From Lineus longissimus (taxonomy: Eukaryota > Nemertea > Pilidiophora > Heteronemertea > Lineidae), in assembly GCF_910592395.1 (NCBI RefSeq), contig NC_088324.1, positions 3,164,001 to 3,228,000 on the forward strand: 64,000 bases of DNA. The letters are read 5' to 3'. The stretch's first letter is position 1. Every line of letters starts with the position of its first letter. Position numbers and translations under genes: made by a program. The notes below the pieces were generated by a model, which had not been told where the DNA came from, did no database searches, and saw only the letters and a program-made list of their open reading frames with translations. Below are positions 1 through 11,814 of the stretch, in pieces.

Positions 1-7
1 GCGATGA

Positions 8-214
8 ACATGGATGACCCTGGATCAGTATTTTGATAATGATCCAGGATTAATCCACTATCCGCTCAATCAACAGCATTTGACCTCTTGTCTCGAAAAA
101 AGTGGCAACAGTCTTAATACTCTCGCAGACCTATTACCATATCGTCGAAAGAGATTTATTCCCACCACATATAGTAGTCGTGAGACCAATTCTGTAGGAA
201 GAGGACAGAGAATG
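8..214 (+). CDS. possible partial exon, unrecognised protein
   Basis: The frame is open from the window edge and reaches a good splice donor (ATG|GTAAGG) near position 214; the reading frame then runs on into intron-like sequence to 337. The peptide is hydrophilic with several Tyr, Leu and Arg residues and no motif I recognise. It could be an upstream exon of the same plus-strand gene as the LamG-like exon at 1207. I have no family match, so this rests only on the open frame and the donor. Confidence 0.25.
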
Positions 215-1206
215 GTAAGGATACGTGCCCATGCCAACATGGGTTCTGTAACAACCTCGTTTGCGCTAGGGTCGATTGTGGACTCAAATCAGAAAGATTC
301 AGACGATTCCTCGTTTGCGCTACGCTATAGCGAATAGGGCTTTGACTTCATGTACCCGAATAAATATAGACGCATGTGTCGACTGTTGTCTTCTGTCGGG
401 GCTTGTTCTTCATTATAGGCGATAGAGGGCCAAATCACAAACATGCAGGTGATTCACATGTCGTATCCTCTGCTCATGGGTGTTGGTTTTCTCGGGATTG
501 CAACTTCTAGGAAGACTGCAGTCAGCGAGCTTCTGGCAAAAGGTAGGTTCAGAGTAATGGCTATGGGTATCATATATTCTTCTTTTGATCGCTAGTCAGT
601 TACGAAATTGATTATGATGCAAAGCCAGTTGTTCTTCAGAGCTCGTCTTTGTCTCATGAAATAAAAAAGCCAACAAGATACCGATGTCAGTAGTTATTTC
701 AGTTAATTTCACACCGGTTTGGAGATTATGCAATTGTTCAGTGTACAAATAATTTTTAAGGTAACTGTACATAACTACATGCAGTTTCACACTCCGTTGG
801 CAATTGCAATATTTCCTCCATCACCGCATTCATATCTTTAGCAACTCACAAATGGCTCTTCAACAGTAGTTTAGAGATAATAAGGTAAGGCAGGTATGTA
901 AAACTCGGGTTATGATCGTATATTATCGCACAACGTGAGTAATTGCATACAAAAACTAAGGACTATTCCGGTACTGTTTCTTTTGCTCATGACGAGAACC
1001 TTGTCACATTACTGTTTTCTTTCCTCATAATGGTCATTCACTTTGTTTAATGGGAAGGGAATTGTCACTTGACGATTATACATGTGTATCAATAAAGTTC
1101 ATTCGTTATTTCTTTACTATTAACCAATGTAAACAACAGCTTACAGAGACGAGGAATGTTTTATATACATTATATCTTAATGTACCATCGGTTAGGATTT
1201 TTTCAG
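215..1206. other. no gene seen; probable intron
   Basis: This stretch is AT-rich with only short chance frames. If the exon before it and the LamG-like exon after it belong together, it is their intron; it ends in a pyrimidine-rich TTTTTTCAG at 1198-1206. Confidence 0.3.
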
Positions 1207-1757
1207 AAAAGATAAACGCTGCTACTGCGAGTTTGTGAATTCAGCATATTTTGGTGAGGTTCTTTCTGTGAGAGCAGCAGTGCACAACTTAAGCATTGGC
1301 CTAGCGGTACAAACGAACGAAATAGAAGCGTTAACTACAGTGAGTTCTTTTTCGGTATCAATACTATCACGCCCGATGCCGAGTTATACGGCCTTCCATA
1401 GGTACATTTTCACTCACCAAATGAAACAGAAATATATGACCATTAGTTTCAATGACAAAGACTTTACGCTTGAGCTTCAGATTGAGGTGAGAGGACGCTG
1501 CACTATCTTCATGGGTGGAGAAGTACTAACTGGACAAACTTGGCAATTGATGACTGTAAGTTACGACGCCAATACAAATAAAGTTGTTTTCTATATCAAC
1601 TCTAAGGCTTATGTTGGACGAATAAATCATAACTTTTGCGGTCCACCGAAAATGCATTATATAAATATCGGCCGCAACTATCGTGGAGAAATCGCATGGG
1701 CTATGATATTCCCGTATGTTTTGAAACAACCTGATGTAGCTCTCCTTTCTAACCACG
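1207..1757 (+). CDS. exon of a LamG/pentraxin-like domain protein
   Basis: The exon runs from an acceptor (TTTTTTCAG at 1206) to a strong donor (CACG|GTAAGT at 1757/1758), open throughout. It begins with a Cys-rich stretch (RCYCEF) and continues into a beta-sandwich-like sequence. Typical LamG signatures are a GQTW-LMTVSYD strand pair, a VVFYINSKAYVG hairpin, and a closing IGRNYRGEIAWAMIFPYVL segment matching the usual low-bulk last strands of LamG/pentraxin folds. Such domains sit in secreted or surface proteins and bind glycans or proteins. The exon is partial at both ends, no partner exon downstream on this strand was found in the window, and the exact subfamily cannot be decided. Confidence 0.6.
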
Positions 1758-1874
1758 GTAAGTCAATCATGTGTACTTTCAAAATATAGTCTAGACTAAA
1801 CATGTAAGATACTTGTAGCTAGATATAGCATTGGGCCATGTTCTCACTTGCTGTCAAGTCAACAAAGAATTTGT

Positions 1875-2330
1875 TACCGTTATGGTTACACAGAGTTTGA
1901 CCTCTGCGACCTTGGAAATTAGGTCAATGTGAAAATGTTTCGAGCACGATTTAAAGCTTGTCAGGTCAATCACTGGCATACATTTGATGATAGCGTAGTG
2001 GAGGTTTGTCGATATATGACCTACACAGATTTTTGTGACATTTACCAATATCTGTCCTCGATCACTTAAAGAGTAGGTCATGACAAATAAACTACCACGT
2101 TTATCAGAACACTTTCGTGTGTAGCTGTTAGCATTGGCGTCAAAATGTCTAAAATCGTATTTCCAAGATAGCTGACTGGAACCCAGAGAAGCCTCGGTCA
2201 AATCGCAAAAGAACGAAATACGTCGAAGCATATTCCCCAAAGCTACCATCACAGAAACGTCAGGCATCTAGCCCAAGCGGTTACGAATTTTGTTCCGCTA
2301 ATGGACGACGGACGAGGACGGCCGACTTGT
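1875..2330 (+). repeat. degenerate fragment of the DR3-bearing repeat family
   Basis: It contains a diverged TTTGACCTCTGCGACCT block, a downstream AGGTCA, an AAAGCTACCATCACA stretch, and a GGACGACGGACGAGGACG tail. These occur in the same order in the better copies at 10,724, 33,468 and 56,604. It is an old, mutated relic. Confidence 0.6.
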
Positions 2331-2900
2331 GCCATAGTTTACTGTAAAAGCCGCCAACTGGTGAGCTTAAAAGCCAAGGTGACAAAATATGACAGGAAAA
2401 GAAAGAACGAGCGGCGGTTTGCAACTCCTTACCCTTTCTTTAGTGACGTTTGAATCTAGTATAAACATAAGTTCGGAAATAGATACAAAAGACACCCAAC
2501 ATTAATTTTGATTTGGAGTTGCGAGCCCTTAGCTTTCTCTTTTCAGTCCGAACGCTTTCTATCACCTTCGTCTTTCAGCTCCAATTTAAAATGTTATGTC
2601 TTGATCTCGTCATCCAATCTTCAGACGTGCCCATGGTCAAGTTGGATAAAGAATATTGAATAACTTTGGGTAAAACACATACTTGGCTGTTCAGTGTTTC
2701 ATTGCGTCACTCTTTCCTTCTTCCAGTTAAAGATTCTATGGGTATGTATACAATGCCACCGTTATCCTTTTCTTTCCTATACCGTTAGGGGGCATGCTGT
2801 GTATTCCAACACAACAGTATTCCGCAATAGGGTTGAAATATGACGAAATACTATATATATAATGAAAGTTAATTTTCGCACGAGACTGACCTCGGTTGGT
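2331..2900. other. no gene seen
   Basis: No frame, RNA or repeat unit is recognisable on either strand; the sequence is AT-rich and intergenic or intronic in character. Confidence 0.4.
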
Positions 2901-3081
2901 CAAGGGTTGTCTCCACAGAGGCTCTTGAAGATATCAAGAAGCTGCTCATAGGAGCTTTTGTTGAGCTTGCCGTGTAGGGCATAAACTGGTTTCCGGTATG
3001 TTTGGAATCGATGACCTCGGATTAGCCGTTTGTACCACAACGCTCCAAGTCCATCTTGGTATAGGCAGATGTGCATTATGA
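2901..3081 (-). pseudogene. C-terminal coding remnant, unrecognised mobile-element protein
   Basis: On the minus strand an uninterrupted frame of about 57 codons ends in TGA at 2901-2903. Its composition is protein-like, with aromatic and basic residues (LYQDGLGALWYKRL, then YEQLLDIFKSLCGD just before the stop). It stops abruptly where the tandem repeat block at 3082 begins, as expected for a truncated element. I do not recognise the family; a transposon or retroelement C-terminus is inferred from the truncation beside repeats. Confidence 0.35.
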
Positions 3082-5227
3082 TAAGCCCCCCTTTAGGAGG
3101 GGCTCTTAAGATACACGTGTGTGTGGGAGTATATACTGATTTGATGAGAAATAAAGAGAGTAAATATTGTATATCCTACAAACAATTTTTTTTGGTATTT
3201 TTCTGAATTAACTCCGTTGAGTTTACCGATTTCTCCGCGATCTTCCGGTGGTGGTTGCTATCCCATTGGTTGAAATTAATTTAAATCTTCATAGGAATTC
3301 GCTACATCATATGCCTAAGAAATTGGCCAATTATATTAATATTTTTATCAGAGAAATATCCGTCCTAAATAATGACAGAAAAGGGTGGTTTATTTCAATT
3401 TTGTGTCGACATGATCGAGGTCACGTGACATAAAAACAAAACAATCGCACACACCCGTCCAAAAAAGGCACTTTAAGAAAAACAAATACGTTTTTCCAGC
3501 TTAAAACCACACTGACGACTAAGTTATATTGTTCTACTGCCCAAATCTGAAGTATCAAATTGAATCACAAACTAGAACTAGCTCTATTTAGCTATAGTTG
3601 CGTGAAAAATTCTGGTGAGCGACGTACATTCTGTACCCTAGCGGCCAATAATTAAACTACTTTCAGCCGTCTGCTCCGGTCTCGTTAGTGAGTTTTTCCC
3701 AAATGTACGCGATGATGACGTGCCCCATTAACAGGACGTAACATCTATTTTAAAATGCGTTTCGAAAGTGAATGCATGAGGACAACCCATTTGTGTCGTA
3801 TATCACTGGAAACGCCCGATTCCCGTGAATAAGGTCAATCACAATGTATTACATTACCAAAACAAAAATGTGTCGGAAGGAACTATATGGATGGTCCCAT
3901 CGCACCCCCCCCCCTCCAGCAGTATGACACAGAAGGGCTAGTTGACTGTCCACCGGGGGGGGGGTTTGGGGGGAGCTTCCCCCCAACGCACTGGTAAAAA
4001 CCTATGTCGACGGAGGGGGGTTTGGGGGGTGTCCCCCATTGTAACAGCTGTAGTTGTTAGAGCTTGCACTTAACATATGCTCGTAGGGGGGTTCGGGGGA
4101 GCTCCCCCGACCTAAAGGGGGGCTCACTAAGTTCTTGACTTTACATATTAAGACCCCCTTTAGGAGGGGCTCTTAAGATACACGTGTGTGCGGGAGTATA
4201 TAATGTAAATGAAGTGAAATAAAGAGAGTAATTATTGTATATCCAACAAACAATTTTTTTTGGTTTTTCAAAATGGCGCTGAATAAATAAATCAGACCAG
4301 TTGTAGCGCTGAATTATAAATCAGACCAGTTGTAACAGGTTACGAGAACATCTAATTTAAATCTTCACGGGAATTCGCTACATATGCCTAAGAAATTGGC
4401 CAATTATATTGATATTTTTATTAGAGAAATATCCGTCATAAATAATGACAGAAAAGGTGGTTTTATATCAATTTTGTGTCGACATGGTCGAGGTCACGTG
4501 ACATAAACAAAACAATCGCACACACCCGTCCAAAAAAGGCACTTTAAGAAAAACAAATACGTTTTTCTTGCTTAAAACCACAATGACGACTAAGTTATTT
4601 TGGTCTACTACCCAAATCTGAAGTATCAAAATGAATTACAAACTAGAACTAGCTCTATTTAGCAAAAGTTGCGTGAAAAAATCGGGTGAGCGACATTCTG
4701 AACCCTAGCGGCCAATAATTAAACTAGTTTCAGCCGTCTGCTCAGGTCTCGTTAGGGAGTTTTTCCCAAATGTTTGGATGATGACGTGCCCCATTAACAG
4801 GACGTAACATCTATTTTAAAATGCGTTTCCAAAGTGAATGCACGAGGACAATCCATTTAAGTGTCGTATATCACTGGAAACGCCCGATTCCCGTGAATAA
4901 GGACAATCACAATGTATTACATTACCAAAACAAAAATGTGTCGGAAGGAACTATATGGATGGTCCCATCGCACCCCCCCCCCTCCAGCAGTATGACACAG
5001 AAGGGCTAGTTGACTGTCCACCGGGGGGGGGGGGGGGGTTTGGGGGGAGCTTCCCCCCCAACGCACTGGTAAAAACCTATGTCGACGGAGGGGGGTTTGG
5101 GGGGGTGTCCCCCCATTGTAACAGCTGTAGTTGTTAGAGCTTGCACTTAACATATGCTCGTAGGGGGGTTCGGGGGAGCTCCCCCGACCTAAAGGGGGGC
5201 TCACTAAGTCCTTGACTTTACATATTA
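3082..5227 (+). repeat. two tandem copies of a ~1.07 kb unit
   Basis: The unit starts with a block (3082-3195, again 4150-4262) that reads TAAG, a C-rich run, GGAGGGGCTCTTAAGATACACGTG, a TATATA-like box, AATAAAGAGAGTAA and a run of T. This resembles the promoter and poly(A) part of an LTR or pseudo-LTR. After about 80 unrelated bases a second shared block follows (3280-4147, again 4350-5227), beginning ATTTAAATCTTCA and ending in three G-rich hairpins. The copies differ by scattered substitutions and indels. A tandem duplication or a Penelope/LTR-type arrangement would both fit; no intact coding frame is present. Confidence 0.75.
5022..5196 (+). repeat. cluster of three G-run/C-run hairpins
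   Basis: Three consecutive blocks each pair a G-run with a C-run: GGTTTGGGGGGAGCTTCCCCCC, then GGTTTGGGGGGGTGTCCCCCC, then GGTTCGGGGGAGCTCCCCC. The first is preceded by 14 or more consecutive G. The same trio, slightly diverged, is at 3951-4123 in the first tandem copy. Each can fold as a hairpin, and the G-runs could also form quadruplexes. Confidence 0.75.
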
Positions 5228-8200
5228 CAGTCTGGTTTCAGGGTGGCATCATTCTGTTACCGGCAACAATCGGGTATCCTTCTCTATTGGCAAACCCAGG
5301 CCAGGTTGTCATCAACAATATTATAAAATGACTCAGCGACAGGTTTGTGCAGTAACCAATAACCTACTGTGCAAACACTTGTCAGTTTTGGTGCATCTGT
5401 TTCACGATGGGGAAGTACACGTATTATTTGCCTTTTAAAACAGATGCCTTTCAACTGGCTAAATAGCGTCTACATGTACAACGTATTACATTATAACAAA
5501 TTAATCAAATATGTCGTTTCATGCATGTCATACAAGAAAACATTACCTCAGCAAGTAACGAGACGAAATTTGTACGCAGTGACCAAGATGCAATTTCACA
5601 GTCTACGCTCTGTTTTGAAAACACTTCGCTTATAAAGTGTGCAGCAGTATTTCTAATTATTTGCCATGGCAACACGGGGATATATGCCGGTTTTATATTT
5701 GATCAGACACGCACTTACTGCCCATGTTTAATCTATATTTATCTGATGGCAGAAAAATAGGTCCATACGTACTCTAAGTTTTCAAAATCCTTGGCTAATT
5801 CACACCTTGCGAATTCATTCTAAATTTTGAGCAGCATGGAGTCCTGGTGCCCGCCATTATCAAGTATACCCCATTGGAAGGGTCTAGAGAAGTGTTTCCG
5901 TGGGATGTTATATATAGATGAACGCTCAGCATTGAATGAACACTCGATCAGTGATCTGCTTACGATCATTCCAGGTGGATTAGTAGAAAGCAAATGAAAA
6001 CCAAAGAAATCAATGAGTCAATCTTTTGGAACTAAATGTAGCGTAACATAATCTTCTGAGATGTTATTTTTCATCAGTTGTAAAAAAGTGGTGGTTTCTG
6101 GAATTTATAAAGTAACAAGGGTTAAGCGAGATCGTGTCGAATGAGATCGAAATCTACAGAGTCCCGGACTGGGGAGTTCCCCCTCCTGCGCATGCTCAGT
6201 CGTTCGTGACATCTGTTCGGTTGTTGGTCAAATAGGACCTGAGTTAATTATTTTGTTACAACATGTATGGTGCTGGCTTGTGGTGGACGCCATCAAGAGA
6301 CTTGTTTACAAACACAGTTTATTTTAGGCCTATGCACTTACCTTCTTACGTAAGTGCATAGGTTCATTTTCTATCAGTTTTCTTATACTCGCCCCATTCG
6401 TATACACAGCTGTGGTGTGAGAAGACCGGGAGGACGTTTGCTCCTGTGTTTTTATTCGTGTTCAAGGATGCGAACTTTGAGTATTTCTATTACGTTCTTT
6501 CCACGACTGATGGAAAGAAAGATTTACTGTGTGTCTCGAGCTTTGACAATTCTTTAATTCGTAACTATGCATAGAGCCAAGCACGTGTGTGCATAGACCA
6601 TACATTTGGCTACATTTCGTAGCACTGCTTACATCGTTCGTAACAAGTGTCTGTGGCGGCCGCAAGGACCACCTTTACATGTAACCTTTATACGCTACGT
6701 TTTACGTGGATATACGTCGGATATCTGTACTTCCTGTTTGCGCAATCGTGACTTGTCTTTTGTCTCTCACTTCCGGTACCGGGCTTGCACTTTTTCTGTG
6801 ACGTCATCGACATGTACATGACTGTGTTTCTACGTTGTACGAGTACATAACTGTGTTTCTACGAGTTGGAGCTTCTTTGGATATGTGTTTCTCAACCAGA
6901 TTGACTGACTGATGTGTTTGTGCAAGTGTCATTCATAGCAGAGAGCTCTACATTGTCCATATAGACCATTACCTAAGTTGCTTATGTAAATAAAGTGTGT
7001 TTGTGTATTTGTGTAAAACAGCTTCAGGGTTTGTGTTTCTTCTGGTAATTTAGTAGTGTTTTTCATGTAGCTATTGTACAACATCTCCAATACGTCATTG
7101 ACGAACAATTTAGGGGCTTACGAAATCATTTCAGGAATCGCTAGAATTAGTAAAATCGGATGCTTACGACTGAAATCGGACCACTTTGGCACCTATGCAT
7201 AAAGGCGGCTGTATGTGACCAAGGCCCATTGTTCTGGCGAATCCTAAATCACGACCACAAGCCTTAAACTAGAGCAACCGCTGTATACCGTTGAGGAAAA
7301 TAATGTTTTTAATCGTCTTACCCGACAAACTCTCCCTCTTAAACTGTAATTGAAACATTTCTAGTTGATACTAATTATTCTCTTCGAGCCAAAAAGCAAA
7401 ACATAACACATCATTACTTAAACGGACCATTGGTATTAGTAAGGGCAATATTACCCAGCTCGCTGAATCATCACGCTTTTCCGATTTTGACTCCGATTTG
7501 ACCCTCTCCATGCGTCGACGCTGTCCTTGTGGAACGATGCACTAGTAAGGTGCTTCCTGGAGCCATGGATCTACCTTCTGAAGGCTTGGTGTACAATGTA
7601 GGTATGAATGTTTCCCACGTCACGCTGATAACCCGCTACTGCGACGTACTCTCCCAGTCTTCGGTCCAATGACAAATTTTATTTACATCCGTTGAAACTC
7701 TCACATAGTCCCTCATCTGCTACCGTTTGATCATCCACGCATCAATCCGGTGTGTATAGTGCGCTGCCTGTAACATGGATTGATGAATAGCCGTCTTGTT
7801 CTGTTTCGATAAAAAAACATTTTAAGGATGTCGTGATAGCTTTTTTATAACACTGTAAAGTGAATTCGTGCAAAACAGATGCGTAATAAAGATATACATT
7901 TTAACAATTAATGGCGCTGTCACGGACGCTCAGTGTTGCTGTGATCCGTGACCAGATGACAGCACGACTGATCATTGACGAAGAGGCGCCACCCTTCGCT
8001 TTATGCAGGTTTCTCACATGAATCTATTTTCTCAGCCATGTGACCTTCTTCGGCGTCGTAATGAAAAACCTCTTTTTGTTTTGTTGTTAGCTTTATAGAT
8101 GGATCGTATTCTGGCAAAATTGGAGGAAAATAAGGCCGCGTCGCGCTAAAACGTTCCCTCGTCCTCCATTTTGAAAAAGTAGAACGCGCAATGATATTGT

Positions 8201-8959
8201 GCGTATGCGTGTCCAACCTTAGATACGTCCCATTATGACCATTATTGGTCGTCGATTGTTCCCATTGTTGAAAGGTGCCTGGGAAACCAACTGCGGCAGA
8301 GTCAGTAAATCAAGTGAGACTTGGCAACGATAATTACCATTGACGACGCTTGGAGAATGACTGCGACGATAATGGAAATGATCGCCGTTGCGTCGTAATA
8401 ACGGGGTGACGTAAACTCGGATCTCGGGGTGCACTCACGTGTTGAGAAATAAATGTCGTTCACGCCAGGACTTGTGCGTACTACAAAGAACAAACATACT
8501 GCATTAAAAAGGCGTCCATTCCATTTATTAGAAGTAGAGCTGCGTCTATCACACATGCGTATGGGTTACGGCAACACCTCTTCTAGCTATTTTTCAAGCT
8601 TACCCTAACTTCTTCAGCTATTTTGTTCCTCCCTCCCATTCTTCAAGCTGCAAATGCAAGTCACCGTGAATTGCATGAAGCTCAACATTCACGACTCGAT
8701 CCGGAGAAATTTGAAGCTGTGAAAATATACTAATTGCTTCAACTGAATGTCCAGATGTCTAAAGCGCCTATTCGCTTCAAACGCCCATGATTTCCCTTCG
8801 ATCCTGTCAATAGCGCGAATACTTTTTTCAAGCAGTTTCGTTTCCCTTCCAATTATTCACATTCACGAACATAAGACAAATATCCGGCTATTTAAAAATC
8901 TAACCACCACGTCTTGAAACTAGAAAATCAAGTACATCAGGCATGTCAGGGTGAGTAAA
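5228..8959. other. no recognisable gene
   Basis: Several frames of 60-90 codons exist on both strands but none resembles a known family and none has convincing splice partners. I see a 13-bp fold-back at 6329-6362 and an isolated AATAAA at 6989 followed by GT-rich sequence, which might be a transcript end on the plus strand. Otherwise I see nothing I can name. Confidence 0.35.
6329..6362. repeat. perfect 13-bp inverted repeat
   Basis: CCTATGCACTTAC at 6329-6341 is followed after an 8-nt loop by its exact reverse complement at 6350-6362. No associated element ends are visible. Confidence 0.7.
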
Positions 8960-8963
8960 ATAA

Positions 8964-9223
8964 TGGCCGGGTCTATTTGGCAAGCCGCTCGCCAAACAGG
9001 CATCTTTTTTTGTTCTGTTCGGCAAGCCGGGCTTGCCAAACAGGGCAAAAATACTACCCTCTTTGGCGAGCCGGAGAGGTTACAACATGTTGGCCAATCA
9101 GAGAGCAGTGACGTCATATTCGAATTTATATGCGCATATTTAACAATGGCCGACTTCCCGCTCTCGATTCAATTTCTGTTACTAAACTCGGGTTTAGGTC
9201 AATAATCCATGAAGAAGCATGTA
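8964..9223 (+). repeat. 5' part of a CTATTTGGCAAGCC-TIR MITE, cut by Tc1
   Basis: This 260-bp stretch matches the first half of the element at 37,934-38,473. Shared parts are the GGTCTATTTGGCAAGCCGCTC end, the repeated GGCAAGCCGGGCTTGCC palindromes, the GGCCAATCAGAGAGCAGTGACGTCAT block, and the AAGAAGCATGTA where it stops. It stops exactly at the TA that flanks the Tc1 element, so the Tc1 inserted into it. The far half is not recognisable after 16,027. Confidence 0.8.
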
Positions 9224-9420
9224 CAGTCCTTCAAAAAAGTAAATGGACACACAAAAATCAAAATTTTCTTGAAAACGGCTGGTGATAAATCGATTCGGTT
9301 TGCTGCATTTGATAGGACATTTAGTTGTGCATCATGGTATCTACCACATAAAAATTAGCCATTTTATCTAATACCGACTTTTATTGATTTACAAAAGGCC
9401 CCAAAATCAACTTTTTCGTT
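9224..9420 (+). repeat. Tc1 left terminal inverted repeat
   Basis: It begins CAGTCCTTCAAAAAAG and matches the reverse complement of the right end over about 200 bp, closely for the first ~130 bp and then with more differences. Confidence 0.9.
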
Positions 9421-10050
9421 TCCGATTTTTTTCGTACTTTTTCTTGATAGGATGAATCACCATGGTGAAAAACCCACGTCCCCATCAAGGTGATGAAAAT
9501 ATCTTGTGTTAATTGGTGGGAAAACAGCATTTTATGTCAAAATTTTGCACCTTGTTTATTGACTTTAGAATTACTTTGGAGAAACCCCCGGGTGATCTTC
9601 ACCACCAAGCCTATTGAATTCGAACATGCTAGTGTATTGAGCCCGGTCACACGCTACAAAATTTTGAATTCAGTTTTTGTAAATAGGCCCGATGAGCATG
9701 TTGAATGTCAGCAATTTCAATATAAATGGGATGTTCATTTCCTCTTGACATGCAAACTAACGTTTTCTTGGAGTGGGTAAATAACTAGAGGGTGTCGCAT
9801 GAAAATGCAGCACAAGATAAATTGTGATTAATCACAGCTGCTGATGTTGCGGGGTGTAAGATTCAACAAATTAAATTGTTGATCCAGTTGATGGTTAAAA
9901 CCACAATCAGAACTTTTCAAACTGTCGTTTCTTTATACAGGCCTAGGGATAGTGTCACCCATGTTAGATAACTGCACCCTGACTGATGTAACAGATGTCT
10001 ATTGGTCACAAGTCCGAGTTGTCTTCGATTGCACTACCAGTACAGCCAAC

Positions 10051-11761
10051 ATGCCACGGTGGAGAGGTGCTGAAGAGCTTAGTCAGTTCCTCAAGGGTAG
10101 AATTAATGCATTACGAGAAGATGGTCTTAGCTACAGGGACATTGCAGGGCATTTAGGAATATCCAAATCTGTTGTCGGCAATTGGTGCAATCGTTACCTT
10201 GAAACTGGGGCCACTGATTGTTTGGAACGGTCTGGACGTCCAAGGGAAACCACCGAAAGGGAGGACAGATTGATCATCAGACAGGCTGAAAGAAATCCGT
10301 TTGTAACTCCCCGGCAGATATTGGTTACATTGGGTCGCCAGGAGCTGCTTAATCGCCAGACTATTCGGAATCGACTTTCGGCAGAAGGACTAAATGGTAG
10401 GATTGCAGCAATAAAGGAAAAGCTCACCCCAATGCATATGGCCCAGCGACTGCAATTTGCTGAGGTAAGACAATCTGCCAGTGAATGCATCATGATTCAC
10501 AGAAAAAAATGTTTTTGGTATAATTTAAGATTATTATAGGATAAAAATACAGTTAATTCATTCCATCCTATGTCATAAACACAAAATATTCATATCTTTA
10601 AGAAATATCTGCACACTGAAATCGTAATTATCAGCTTGACAAATGCCTTCACTTGTTATTACCGCAAATTAGGACCTCTGAAAACGAAACTATATAACAG
10701 AAAACGGAACATTTATGCACAAATGAAATGGCCAGGGCCATTGTGCTCACCTCATGTGGAGGAAAGATGGATAAAGAGCATGGTATTGTGTCATGTAGTA
10801 TTAGGTTTGATGTAGGTCCAAGCAATTACAATTTCCCCAAAATGGCCAATTTACAGTACATTCGACCTCTGTGACCTTGAAAAGTAGGTCAAATCAAAGA
10901 AGACCCGGGTGACACATTGAATGGTTGTTAGAATTAGATGTACCTATGATATAAAATTGGTGCCAATCGGGCAAGTCATTACTAGGAATAATGGCATTTT
11001 GAAGAATTTAGGATTTGGCCCCCTCCCTGGAGGCCAAACGGCAAATCAGATCGCACCAAACTTCGGTACCTGAGATCACCTGACCAAGGGGTACATGTGT
11101 ACTTAATTTGTGATCAATAGTCATTGCAGTTAAGAAACGTGCCATAGTTACGGCCTGACAGCGAATTTACGCCATTTGACCTCTGTGACCTTGACAAGAA
11201 GGTCAAATTAAAAACCTGTGTGACATATACTGTATGGTGGTTAGATGTACCCATGATATCAAATTGGTGGCAATCGGGCAAGAAGTTAAGGAATAATCAC
11301 ATTTTTAAGGTTTTTGGATTTTGCCCCCTGGTGGTCAAGTGGCGAATCATATTGGACCAAACTTCGGTCCCTGAGATCACCTGACTAAGGGGTAAATGTG
11401 TACCAAATTTGGTATCAATAGTCATTGCAGTTTAGAAACGTGCCATCGTTACATCCTAACGGCCAATTTACACCATTTGACCTCTGTGACCTTGAAAAGG
11501 AGGTCAAATCAAAAACCCGGAGGATATATGATGCACCTTTGCTAGAAGTACCTACCATATTTTTTTCAAAATTTCCCGACTACTATTAAGGGAGATATTG
11601 CATATTTTCACTTTTAACGTTTGGCCCCCTGGTGGCCAAACCATGAAACAAATCGGACCGAAACTTGGTCTCCAAGGTGTCATTACATAAGGGTACATGT
11701 GTACCAAGTTTCAACTCAATAGCTCTAACAGTTACGAAACGTGCCCTGCTAACGGACGACG

Positions 11762-11814
<53 letters not shown>

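Noticed and set aside
4917-5204. Pro/Gly-rich frames on both strands near 5.0 kb
   Set aside because: They arise from the G-run/C-run hairpins of the tandem repeat.
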